Positions 15,660 through 21,593 of a stretch of 22,832 bases of DNA are shown here, piece after piece; position 1 is the first letter of the stretch; the number at the start of each line of letters is the position of its first letter. The notes beneath the pieces were generated by a model. It saw only the letters and a program-made list of their open reading frames with translations. It was not told the DNA's origin and made no database searches. Location: assembly GCF_021107415.1 (NCBI RefSeq), contig NZ_JAIOSW010000020.1, positions 1 to 22,832 on the forward strand. Reading direction: 5' to 3'. This DNA comes from Desulfobacula sp. Its GTDB lineage: Bacteria > Desulfobacterota > Desulfobacteria > Desulfobacterales > Desulfobacteraceae. Both the position numbers and the translations under genes were made by a program.

Positions 15660-16330
15660 TTAATTTTCAACACATAGCCTGCACTCCGAACCGTATGAAT
15701 CAATTTGGGTTCAAAGTCTTTATCGATTTTATCTCTTAGTCTGCAAATTCTTGCTTCAACAACATTGGTCATTGGATCAAAATTGTAATCCCAGACATGC
15801 TCCATTATCATAGTTCTTGACACCACCCGCTCTCTGTTGCGCAATAAATACTCCAGAAGGGAAAATTCAAGGGGTTGTAATTCTATGATTTCATTATTTC
15901 TTTTTACCTGACGCTTCAACATATCAATGTTTAAGTCAGAATATGAAAGACTTACAGGATCTGTAACGTTCCCTGCTCGCCGGATAAGTGCCTGTATTCT
16001 TGCAAGAAACTCAGAAAAGGCAAACGGTTTTGTCAAATAATCATCTGCACCGGCCTGAAGACCGTTTACCCTGTCATCCACCCGGTCCCTGGCACTCAAA
16101 ATAATGATCGGCGTATTATTATTTTTTCCCCGGATCTTTTTAATTAAAGATATGCCATCCATTTCCGGCAGCATGATATCCACAACCATGGTATCGTAAG
16201 GTTCTTCAAATGCCATATCAAACCCCTGGGTTCCGGTTACGGCATGATCAACCGCAAACCCTGATGATTTAAGGCCCTTTTGAATAAATTCTGCAATTTT
16301 TAAATCGTCTTCCACAACCAGGATTCTCAT
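15656..16330 (-). CDS. OmpR-family response regulator
   Basis: A 224-residue transcription regulator paired with the downstream kinase. The receiver domain (1-115) has the acidic pocket (Glu7, Asp8, Asp9), phospho-acceptor Asp51 (VVDIMLPEMDG), Ser79 and Lys101 (LTKPF). The C-terminal winged-helix domain (about 128-224) ends in the classic IHTVRSAGYVLK wing. GGAG lies 7 bases before ATG. The stop TGA overlaps the kinase start by four bases. A promoter with a perfect -10 lies upstream. Likely targets are its own operon including degP, and possibly the divergent secreted-protein gene, whose promoter carries an 11-bp direct repeat of the kind this family often binds. The target assignment is inference. 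Confidence 0.94.
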   Translation of the reverse strand: MRILVVEDDLKIAEFIQKGLKSSGFAVDHAVTGTQGFDMAFEEPYDTMVVDIMLPEMDGISLIKKIRGKNNNTPIIILSARDRVDDRVNGLQAGADDYLTKPFAFSEFLARIQALIRRAGNVTDPVSLSYSDLNIDMLKRQVKRNNEIIELQPLEFSLLEYLLRNRERVVSRTMIMEHVWDYNFDPMTNVVEARICRLRDKIDKDFEPKLIHTVRSAGYVLKIK

Positions 16331-16366
16331 AAGCCTGCTCCAGTTCTATTCTTCTTTATTTAATGC

Positions 16367-16394
16367 ATTATAATGTCTCAGGCGTACAAATCAA
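16367..16394 (-). promoter_or_regulatory. Promoter of the response regulator-kinase-degP operon
   Basis: On the minus strand: -35 TTGATT (16389-16394), 16-bp spacer, and a perfect -10 TATAAT (16367-16372). The -10 sits in a 10-base palindrome, CATTATAATG (16366-16375), so a plus-strand TATAAT is also present but has no gene close behind it. Confidence 0.5.
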
Positions 16395-16840
16395 TGGGTT
16401 TATTCAGGGCAATCTCATGTAAAACAAAAAAATTATTCTTAATATTCTCCATAAAAAGTACATGTTTTAAAATGGTAATTTTACTATAATCCGGCCGGGG
16501 CATGAGTTGCGATGAATCCGATTGAGAATCTGTTCATTTATTTTTGTTTTTTCCCTATATATTTGAATTTCATTTTCCAAAAAAATAAAGTCCACAAAAA
16601 CCTTTAGGAAAATATTTACCCAAAAGTTTTACATTTTTTTCTCATTTTAGCACATTCCTTTCCTAATTCCAAAAACCACCGAGTTACTGAATATCATTCA
16701 TATATATAATACTACTAACCCCCATGCCCTGGCGGGCACAACAAAAAATGAAAGACCATGGTTAAAACACCAAAAGGTTTGACCATTTGTAAGATTTTGA
16801 AATAACAACATTTAAAAACTCTTTCATATAAAAGATGGGG

Positions 16841-16893
16841 CGGCCCTATGGGCAGATTTTGCAATAGCAAAATCTGGGATAATGAGAGGGCTG
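16841..16893. other. Two-tier hairpin, possible structured RNA
   Basis: The inner stem is CAGATTTTGC (16853-16862) with GCAAAATCTG (16867-16876), 10 perfect pairs closed by the tetraloop AATA. The outer stem is CGGCCCT (16841-16847) with AGGGCTG (16887-16893), seven pairs including one G-T. Unpaired segments of 5 and 10 bases separate them. No T-tract follows on either side, so it is not a standard terminator. It could be a structured RNA, an intergenic repeat element or a protein-binding site; no known riboswitch is recognised. Confidence 0.5.
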
Positions 16894-16938
16894 CTGAAAT
16901 GAATTGGACCAAAAGGTCTCTATCACAATCCAATATCT

Positions 16939-16961
16939 GAGAATTAACCGGAGAATTAACC
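16939..16961 (+). repeat. Direct repeat abutting the -35 box: probable activator site
   Basis: GAGAATTAACC occurs twice (16939-16949 and 16951-16961), one base apart, ending immediately before the -35 element at 16962. A tandem half-site with about one helical turn of spacing at this position is typical for OmpR-family activators. The neighbouring regulator (15656-16330) is the obvious candidate, by inference. Confidence 0.6.
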
Positions 16962-16990
16962 TTGACGCACAATAAATTTTTTCCTATATT
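16962..16990 (+). promoter_or_regulatory. Sigma-70 promoter of the secreted repeat protein
   Basis: -35 TTGACG (16962-16967, five of six), an exact 17-bp spacer, and -10 TATATT (16985-16990, five of six). Transcription would start near 16997, about 60 bases before the ATG. Confidence 0.7.
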
Positions 16991-17058
16991 CCCTTGTCAG
17001 AAAAAAAAATTCTCACCACCATTATTTATAAGCCTAAACGTAAGAAAAGGAGGATGTT

Positions 17059-19083
17059 ATGAGAAGATCGCTGGTCATTATCATGGCACTATTCGCTGTC
17101 GTCTTTTTTACAGGAGAAGTTTTCTCAGCCACTTATGATTTAACAGGCACATGGAATTGCAATGTGCTCGATATACAAGGCACTTGCACAATCACCCAAA
17201 ACGGTGATAATTTTACTTTGGCTTTGGACCCTGGTGCTTTTGTTTGCGACCCTCCAGGTAGCTGCAACTTTGCTGGGGCTGTAGCCGGTGCAGAATACAC
17301 AGGCACCACCGGCCATGTCCCCACCGATGATGAAGGTGGAATAACAGTATGTACGTTGATCTTCACTGCTTCATCAAGCACGTCCGCTGCCGGTTATGGC
17401 ACGGCCACTTATATTCATCCTGAGGGTCAAATACCTTGGTCAGGTTCTATCACTCTATCAAAAGATGGAGGTGCTCTCCCCGAAAATCATCCCCCAAATA
17501 AACCAGCATTGCTTGCACCTGAAAATGGCGCAGCTAACGCAGCCTTGACCCCTCTAATGAAGACTGGTAGTTTTTCCGACCCTGATTTGGGCAACACTCA
17601 CCTCAAGACAGATTGGCAAATCAGTACCGAAACCGGTTTTTCTACTCCCTTACTTCAGATTACAAGTGCTAATCAACTAACATCAATGACAGTGCCAATT
17701 TTTGTCCTTAACGAAGGAAACACCTATTATTGGCGAGTAAGGTTTTATGACAATCATTCTGCTGCATCAGAGTGGTCCGATATATACTCATTCAGTACAC
17801 TGACCACTTCTAATGACCAAAACTCAAACGGAATTCCGGATAGCCAAGAGGTTGATGATTCGGTGGATCTGGATAATGACGGAACACCAGATATTGAGCA
17901 AAACGATATCAAGAGCGTGGATACGGTGGTGGGAGATGGTCAAATGGGGGTTTCTCGCAAGGATCATTCAACGGTCACCTCCATCTCCATGATCGAGTCT
18001 ATTGACCCGGCCGCTATTTCTGCTTTGGGTGGGCCGAGTATGCCCTTTGGCCTCATTGCCATTAAACTGGAAGTCACCAATCCTGGTGACACTGCCGAAG
18101 CAACCGTCTACTTCTCAAAGGCAGCCCCCGATGGAGCAAAATGGTATAAATATGACGCAATTAGTGACTGGTCAGATTATTCAGAGTATGCAACATTCAG
18201 TAATGACAGAAAATCTGCGGTGTTGCAGTTTAAGGACGGCGGCTATGGCGATGCAGACGGTGTAGCAAACGGAATCATAGTTGATCCTAGCGGATTTGGA
18301 TTGGGCACAATGGTCACATCTAACCTCTGGATCAGGGCGGTTATAAATACCGTTGAAAAGGGTGCCATTGATGCTGTCTGGCAAAAGGGTGGTGAAGACA
18401 CAACATCCCGTGGGGACCGAGTAGTTTGGGGATATTTTTATGCAGATCCGAATGATGTCTCTTGGGGCAGCATAAATAACCCAGAAGTGTTCGTGAAAGT
18501 CTGGTATGATGCTGGTGGAAGAGTCGATGTAAACTTTTTTCATGTGTCTGTTCCGGATATTGAAGTGTATTCAGAATACAATGGTGTTCAATTGCAGGGA
18601 ACGACAACAACGAATACAAGATATATTCGACAATATTATAATGATTACGGAAATAATGGCTTAGACGAAAACTTTGAAGATGGTATCCCGGTATCAGGAT
18701 ACACTCAGACAAACAGCCCCGTGGGCTATTCAACCATAAACAATCTGAGCATTGGTGCCATGATTAATACTGTTGAAGCAATAGGCTCAATCGATGCTCT
18801 CTGGACTTTGGGTGGAACCGATACCACATCACGTGGTGACCAGGTGGTCTGGGGTCATTTTTACGCCAACCCCAATGATGTTTCATGGGGCAGCCAAAAC
18901 AACCCTGAACTCTTTGTAAAAATCTGGTTTGATGCCAGTGGCAGGATTGACGTGAATTATTTTCACGTATCTGTTCCAGATATTGAAGTTTATTCGGATT
19001 ATGGCTCAGATGGAATCTATGATACAAAAGGAACGACTATCATGGATGACCGGTATATAAGGCATGAATATACCAAACAATAA
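17059..19083 (+). CDS. Secreted multidomain protein with a choice-of-anchor U-like domain and duplicated C-terminal domain
   Basis: A 674-residue exported protein with a signal peptide (1 to about 23, VFFTGEVFS). Domains in order: a Cys-containing beta domain (about 25-135; Cys-rich CDPPGSC); a fibronectin III-like domain (about 143-250; PNKPALLAPENGA, YYWRVRFYD); a calcium-type Asp-rich repeat (about 254-285; DLDNDGTPDIEQ, thrombospondin type 3-like); and a region at about 315-416 (IDPAAISAL ... VANGIIVDPSGFG) resembling the 'choice-of-anchor U' domain of surface proteins. Two copies of an unrecognised ~112-residue domain follow (423-534 and 563-674), sharing SRGDxVVWGxFYAxPNDVSW and FHVSVPDIEVYS. 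AAGGAGG lies 5 bases before ATG. It looks more GC-rich than its neighbours. It is probably surface-attached or released, with an adhesive or binding role. I see no catalytic motif and no sorting helix at the end. Confidence 0.82.
   Translation: MRRSLVIIMALFAVVFFTGEVFSATYDLTGTWNCNVLDIQGTCTITQNGDNFTLALDPGAFVCDPPGSCNFAGAVAGAEYTGTTGHVPTDDEGGITVCTLIFTASSSTSAAGYGTATYIHPEGQIPWSGSITLSKDGGALPENHPPNKPALLAPENGAANAALTPLMKTGSFSDPDLGNTHLKTDWQISTETGFSTPLLQITSANQLTSMTVPIFVLNEGNTYYWRVRFYDNHSAASEWSDIYSFSTLTTSNDQNSNGIPDSQEVDDSVDLDNDGTPDIEQNDIKSVDTVVGDGQMGVSRKDHSTVTSISMIESIDPAAISALGGPSMPFGLIAIKLEVTNPGDTAEATVYFSKAAPDGAKWYKYDAISDWSDYSEYATFSNDRKSAVLQFKDGGYGDADGVANGIIVDPSGFGLGTMVTSNLWIRAVINTVEKGAIDAVWQKGGEDTTSRGDRVVWGYFYADPNDVSWGSINNPEVFVKVWYDAGGRVDVNFFHVSVPDIEVYSEYNGVQLQGTTTTNTRYIRQYYNDYGNNGLDENFEDGIPVSGYTQTNSPVGYSTINNLSIGAMINTVEAIGSIDALWTLGGTDTTSRGDQVVWGHFYANPNDVSWGSQNNPELFVKIWFDASGRIDVNYFHVSVPDIEVYSDYGSDGIYDTKGTTIMDDRYIRHEYTKQ
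18325..18660 (+). repeat. C-terminal domain repeat, copy 1
   Basis: Residues 423-534 of the secreted protein (LWIRAVINTVE...RYIRQYYNDYG). It aligns with copy 2 at 18745-19080 over its full length, 420 bases apart, with strong protein identity (for example FHVSVPDIEVYS in both) and visible nucleotide similarity, so it arose by duplication. Confidence 0.85.
18745..19080 (+). repeat. C-terminal domain repeat, copy 2
   Basis: Residues 563-674 (LSIGAMINTVE...RYIRHEYTKQ), ending at the C-terminus. The 28-residue linker from copy 1 (about 535-562) is rich in Gly, Asn, Asp and Thr. Confidence 0.85.
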
Positions 19084-19321
19084 CTATGAATAGTAAAAAG
19101 AACAAAGGAATTTTTCCCAGGTCCATTTTATTCAATTAGATAAACTAGGAACAGCATTTTAAGCTAATCTTTCATATTCAACCAATATATATAGCACATC
19201 CTGTAGAAATGCTTGGTAAAATTTAGGACTTATGTTGCGATAACCCTGATGGATTTATCTTTCTCCTTGTAATATTTTTTAAAAACAGTGTCCATCTTTG
19301 GATCATAAGGCAGACACTAAA

Positions 19322-19780
19322 ATGTTTGTGGACAGAGTAGGCATTCTGTATTTTTTAAAACTATTTATGCACGCCCAGAGGGATAAAGGGCGCTCAAGAC
19401 TTGGGTTATCACCCCATACCATCCCCATTGCCGGCAGCCAAGGCTCTTTTGCCCTGTTGAATGCACCGGGTACATATGAAGGCTATGCATATGTTGTTGG
19501 CAATTCCGATTCTTTTATTAATGAAGTCTGTGCCAGATTATTAGTTGAGCCGGGCCCGTCAAACTTTAAAGAACCGGCTAAAAATATCAATTGCCCGGTT
19601 ATGCTGTTAATATGTAAAAAAGATAATCTTGCATCACCAGATTCATACAGGGATATTCAAAAAACTTTAGGATCTCTGGCAACAATAAAAAAATATCCTA
19701 TCGGCCATTTTGATATATATAAACAAAACTATTTTGATCAATCATTCAAAGACCAGATACAATTTTTAGCCTTGCTTTAA
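19322..19780 (+). pseudogene. C-terminal remnant of an alpha/beta hydrolase
   Basis: Matches only the last part of an alpha/beta hydrolase. The family's acid (Asp in LLICKKDNLASPDSY) and histidine (YPIGHFDIY) are present, but the nucleophile elbow GxSxG and the whole N-terminal half are missing. The open frame starts at TTG 19298, and homology-like sequence from about 19322 (ATG, KMFVDRVGIL) has no ribosome-binding site. Nothing like the missing half is seen in any frame of 19084-19297. Without its nucleophile it cannot work as a hydrolase. Its 3' end overlaps by 15 bases the end of a broken MATE gene on the other strand, so both are probably debris of one deletion-prone region. Confidence 0.65.
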
Positions 19781-20085
19781 GCGTATAGGAGAGCTGTAAC
19801 TCTGTTTCATAAACACAATCGCAAAAATAAGGGTCACCAACTCAGATAGAGGATAGCCGAGCAAATCAGACCCGTGATAAAAGAAGAGATAAGAGCAATT
19901 TTCCTAATACGTTTAATATGATCGGTTTTCCCAGCCCCAAAACCATACCCGACAATAGGACCCAGCCCTGTTGCAAAACCCGTAATTATCATGATCTGAA
20001 CGAATGCGACATACCCCACTATGGTGTAGGCAGCCACTCCCTCAATTCCCATGCGGGATAAAATGACCATATTAAATACCCATAT
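19766..20085 (-). pseudogene. Broken MATE-family efflux transporter
   Basis: The minus-strand frame 19834-20070 encodes a MATE fragment (GVAAYTIVGYVAFVQ, GFATGLGPIVGYGFGAGK), that is, part of the C-terminal half of a ~450-residue Na+/H+ drug antiporter. It stops at TGA 19834-19836. In the next frame the same DNA continues as DLLGYPLSELVTLIFAIV and FMKQS, a plausible MATE C-terminus ending at TAA 19766-19768. A frameshift or small internal deletion near 19850-19860 therefore joins two pieces. Upstream, in-frame stops appear just before 20085, and all the N-terminal helices are missing. It is non-functional. Confidence 0.65.
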
Positions 20086-20377
20086 ACTACTCTTTTATCA
20101 GCATCAAAAATTTTAGTTAAATATTTTTCAATCGCCAATTCAACGGGTTTGCAGTATTTCATGTCAATGGTTCCAGCAGGTTAGCAGTGCGAAACAATCC
20201 TCTCCCATTCATCATGATCTTTTGAAGAATCGAAGATAACCTCGATAATTTTATCAACAGCAGTTTGTAAATCTTTCATTTTATCGGATATCATTTTATG
20301 GCTAATGACAAAATCTGCGGTTCGTCCACAGCATTTTTATTGTCGAACGAAAGGTACCGGTTGCTTTACTTAAAACC
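20071..20377. other. 307-base stretch with degraded coding sequence
   Basis: No intact gene. On the minus strand one frame (20294 down to about 20085) reads like protein, interrupted once by TAA at 20181-20183: MISDKMKDLQTAVDKIIEVI ... ERIVSHC, stop, then PAGTIDMKYCKPVELAIEKY and LTKIFDADKRVVYG. Another short frame overlaps its start by ATGA. I do not recognise the family. It is most likely the remains of a gene that sat next to the HigA-like antitoxin. Confidence 0.4.
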
Positions 20378-20653
20378 TTATGCGACTTCCAGTCGAAGCC
20401 TTTTACCAAGTGCATTAGCAAATTTCTCTAAGGTTGATAATTTTATATCCTCTGCATGATTTTCAATTCTAGAAATAGCAGATTTTTTTGTGTTTAAGCG
20501 GGAAGCCAATTCTTCTTGTGTAAGACCAGACTCTTCTCGTGCTTGTCTTAGCAGTATTCCTATTTTAAAATGCTCATATCCTGTATCAAAGTTTTCCGCA
20601 AATACTGGGTCCTTTTTTTTTCTTTTTTCAATATACTTTTGGAGATCACTCAT
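20378..20653 (-). CDS. HigA-like antitoxin, XRE-type DNA-binding protein
   Basis: A 91-residue protein with a C-terminal Cro/CI-type helix-turn-helix (about residues 44-65, LTQEELASRLNTKKSAISRI) and a charged N-terminal helix, typical of HigA-family antitoxins that neutralise RelE/HigB-type mRNA interferases and repress their own operon. A strong AGGAGG lies 7 bases before ATG, inside the residual end of the toxin gene, whose stop overlaps this start (ATGA). The toxin itself is reduced to 22 codons, so this is an orphaned antitoxin. The protein looks intact and could still bind DNA or neutralise a related toxin elsewhere. Confidence 0.82.
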   Translation of the reverse strand: MSDLQKYIEKRKKKDPVFAENFDTGYEHFKIGILLRQAREESGLTQEELASRLNTKKSAISRIENHAEDIKLSTLEKFANALGKRLRLEVA

Positions 20654-20718
20654 GATTTTTTCCTCCTTAAATAGTCTTTCATACGTTTCTCAGCAGTCTT
20701 AATTGCTTGTTTTGGGAT
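20650..20718 (-). pseudogene. 3' remnant of a HigB/RelE-type toxin gene
   Basis: The minus strand just ahead of the antitoxin reads IPKQAIKTAEKRMKDYLRRK then KS and TGA, which looks like the basic C-terminal helix of HigB/Gp49-type toxins. It overlaps the antitoxin start by ATGA, the usual toxin-first arrangement. A TAA (20719-20721) is directly upstream in frame and the remaining ~90 residues are gone. Confidence 0.6.
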
Positions 20719-20730
20719 TTACTGCCTAAT

Positions 20731-20748
20731 GTTAACATGCAGGTTAAC
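20731..20748. promoter_or_regulatory. Possible HigA operator
   Basis: Two copies of the palindrome GTTAAC (20731-20736, 20743-20748) are separated by six bases just upstream of the toxin remnant. The position and symmetry suit autoregulation by a HigA-like protein; this is unproven. Confidence 0.35.
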
Positions 20749-20777
20749 AAAATCAAGAATGGATTTTTAATTATAAC

Positions 20778-21077
20778 GTGATATTCACCTATCCAAACCA
20801 ATTACTCCAGATTGAGGCTCATGTAAGAAGGAGGTTGAGGGCACGTTTTGTAGATCAACAAAAGAGACGTCGTTTTTTCGTCAAACGAGGTGTATCCTGG
20901 AAAGCAGCAGCTAAAGCGAGCTTCTCAAATAAAGGACGTTGGGCATTATCCTGGACAAGTGCCTTACACCGGGCCTATCCCAACCGTATTTTTATCAACA
21001 GGTATGGACAGTGGATAAGGACAACGGACAGAATGAAACATTGGTTTAATATTCGTCGATGGTTAAAAGTGACATGA
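20778..21077 (+). pseudogene. Group II intron maturase, C-terminal fragment
   Basis: The fragment shows the maturase-specific (GIIM) region: EAHVRRRLRARFVDQQKRRR, then GVSWKAAAKASFSNKGRW and ALSWTSALHRAYPN. These match the end of bacterial group II intron reverse transcriptases. It is about 99 codons where a full protein has over 400. The GTG at 20778 has no ribosome-binding site. The catalytic YADD reverse transcriptase core is absent. Domain V begins 2 bases past the stop. Confidence 0.75.
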
Positions 21078-21149
21078 GGAGCCGTGTACGGACCCGTACG
21101 CACGGTTCTGTGGGCGAACGGAGGCCGATGGACCTCCTCCGACCCGATT
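20778..21149 (+). mobile_element. 3' remnant of a group II intron
   Basis: It comprises the last ~100 codons of the intron-encoded protein (20778-21077) followed by RNA domains V and VI. Domain V (21079-21108) starts GAGCCGTG and ends CACGGTTC, forming a perfect 8-bp stem, a 2-base CG bulge, stem TACG/CGTA and loop GACC. Domain VI (about 21110-21149) pairs CGGAGG with CCTCCG. The 3' end is probably at CCCGAT, followed by a T run. All upstream domains (I-IV) and the reverse transcriptase core are missing, so it cannot splice or move by itself. Confidence 0.75.
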
Positions 21150-21347
21150 TTTTGCCGGTTAGCGCAACGGAATTTAGAATATGTAAGAAGCTCAATCGGA
21201 TTCATCGCAATCCACACCCCGGCCGGGTTAAAGCAAAGTTAATATTTTAAAGGATTAATAAATGGATTTGATTTTTTGAAGGTATCCCTGTAGACTTGCC
21301 CCTGATTTTATAACTATTAAGATTTTTAAGAAGGAAATTTTCTCTTT

Positions 21348-21593
21348 ATGAAATATACGTGGTGGCTTTTCCAGATGATCATGATGCTTGTATCTGGTTT
21401 TTTTTTAATTTTCGGAGTTGATCTGATAATTGGCTCCTATTCTTTGAAGGACCCTTTCAGCTTTATCATGGTATTTTTTTCAGCAAGCTTTATTATACTG
21501 ATCAGTTTAACTTTGTTGATCACCTTTTTGATCAAAATGGTCAGAGTCTATCGCCATATCAAACATCAAACCAATAATAAACACCCGTCATGA
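21348..21593 (+). CDS. Small two-helix membrane protein
   Basis: An 81-residue protein of unrecognised family. Two hydrophobic segments (about 6-28 and 37-62) are joined by a short loop (GSYSLKDPFS) and followed by a basic tail (KMVRVYRHIKHQTNNKH), predicting an inner-membrane hairpin with both ends in the cytoplasm. A purine-rich AAGAAGGAAA precedes the ATG at a rather long distance. The stop TGA overlaps the start of the ABC-F gene (ATGA), so the two are translationally coupled. It starts about 200 bases after the intron remnant. Function unknown. Confidence 0.65.
   Translation: MKYTWWLFQMIMMLVSGFFLIFGVDLIIGSYSLKDPFSFIMVFFSASFIILISLTLLITFLIKMVRVYRHIKHQTNNKHPS

Larger units (their letters stand above)
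16331..17058. other. 728-base intergenic region with divergent regulation
   Basis: No convincing gene. The longest minus-strand frame (16715-16972) has no ribosome-binding site and no recognisable protein. From left to right it holds the two-component promoter (minus strand), an AT-rich stretch with several A and T runs (about 16540-16680), a two-tier hairpin (16841-16893), a direct repeat (16939-16961) and a strong plus-strand promoter (16962-16990). Confidence 0.7.

Noticed and set aside
16715..16972. 85-codon minus-strand frame in the regulatory gap
   Set aside because: It covers the hairpin and direct repeats, has no ribosome-binding site and gives no recognisable protein.
18181..19027. 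Several minus-strand frames across the secreted-protein gene
   Set aside because: His/Pro/Cys-rich translations opposite a well-supported exported protein; the similar antisense frames arise from the duplicated domain.
20975..21250. Open frames on both strands across intron domains V and VI
   Set aside because: They lie over structured intron RNA and have no start signals or family resemblance.
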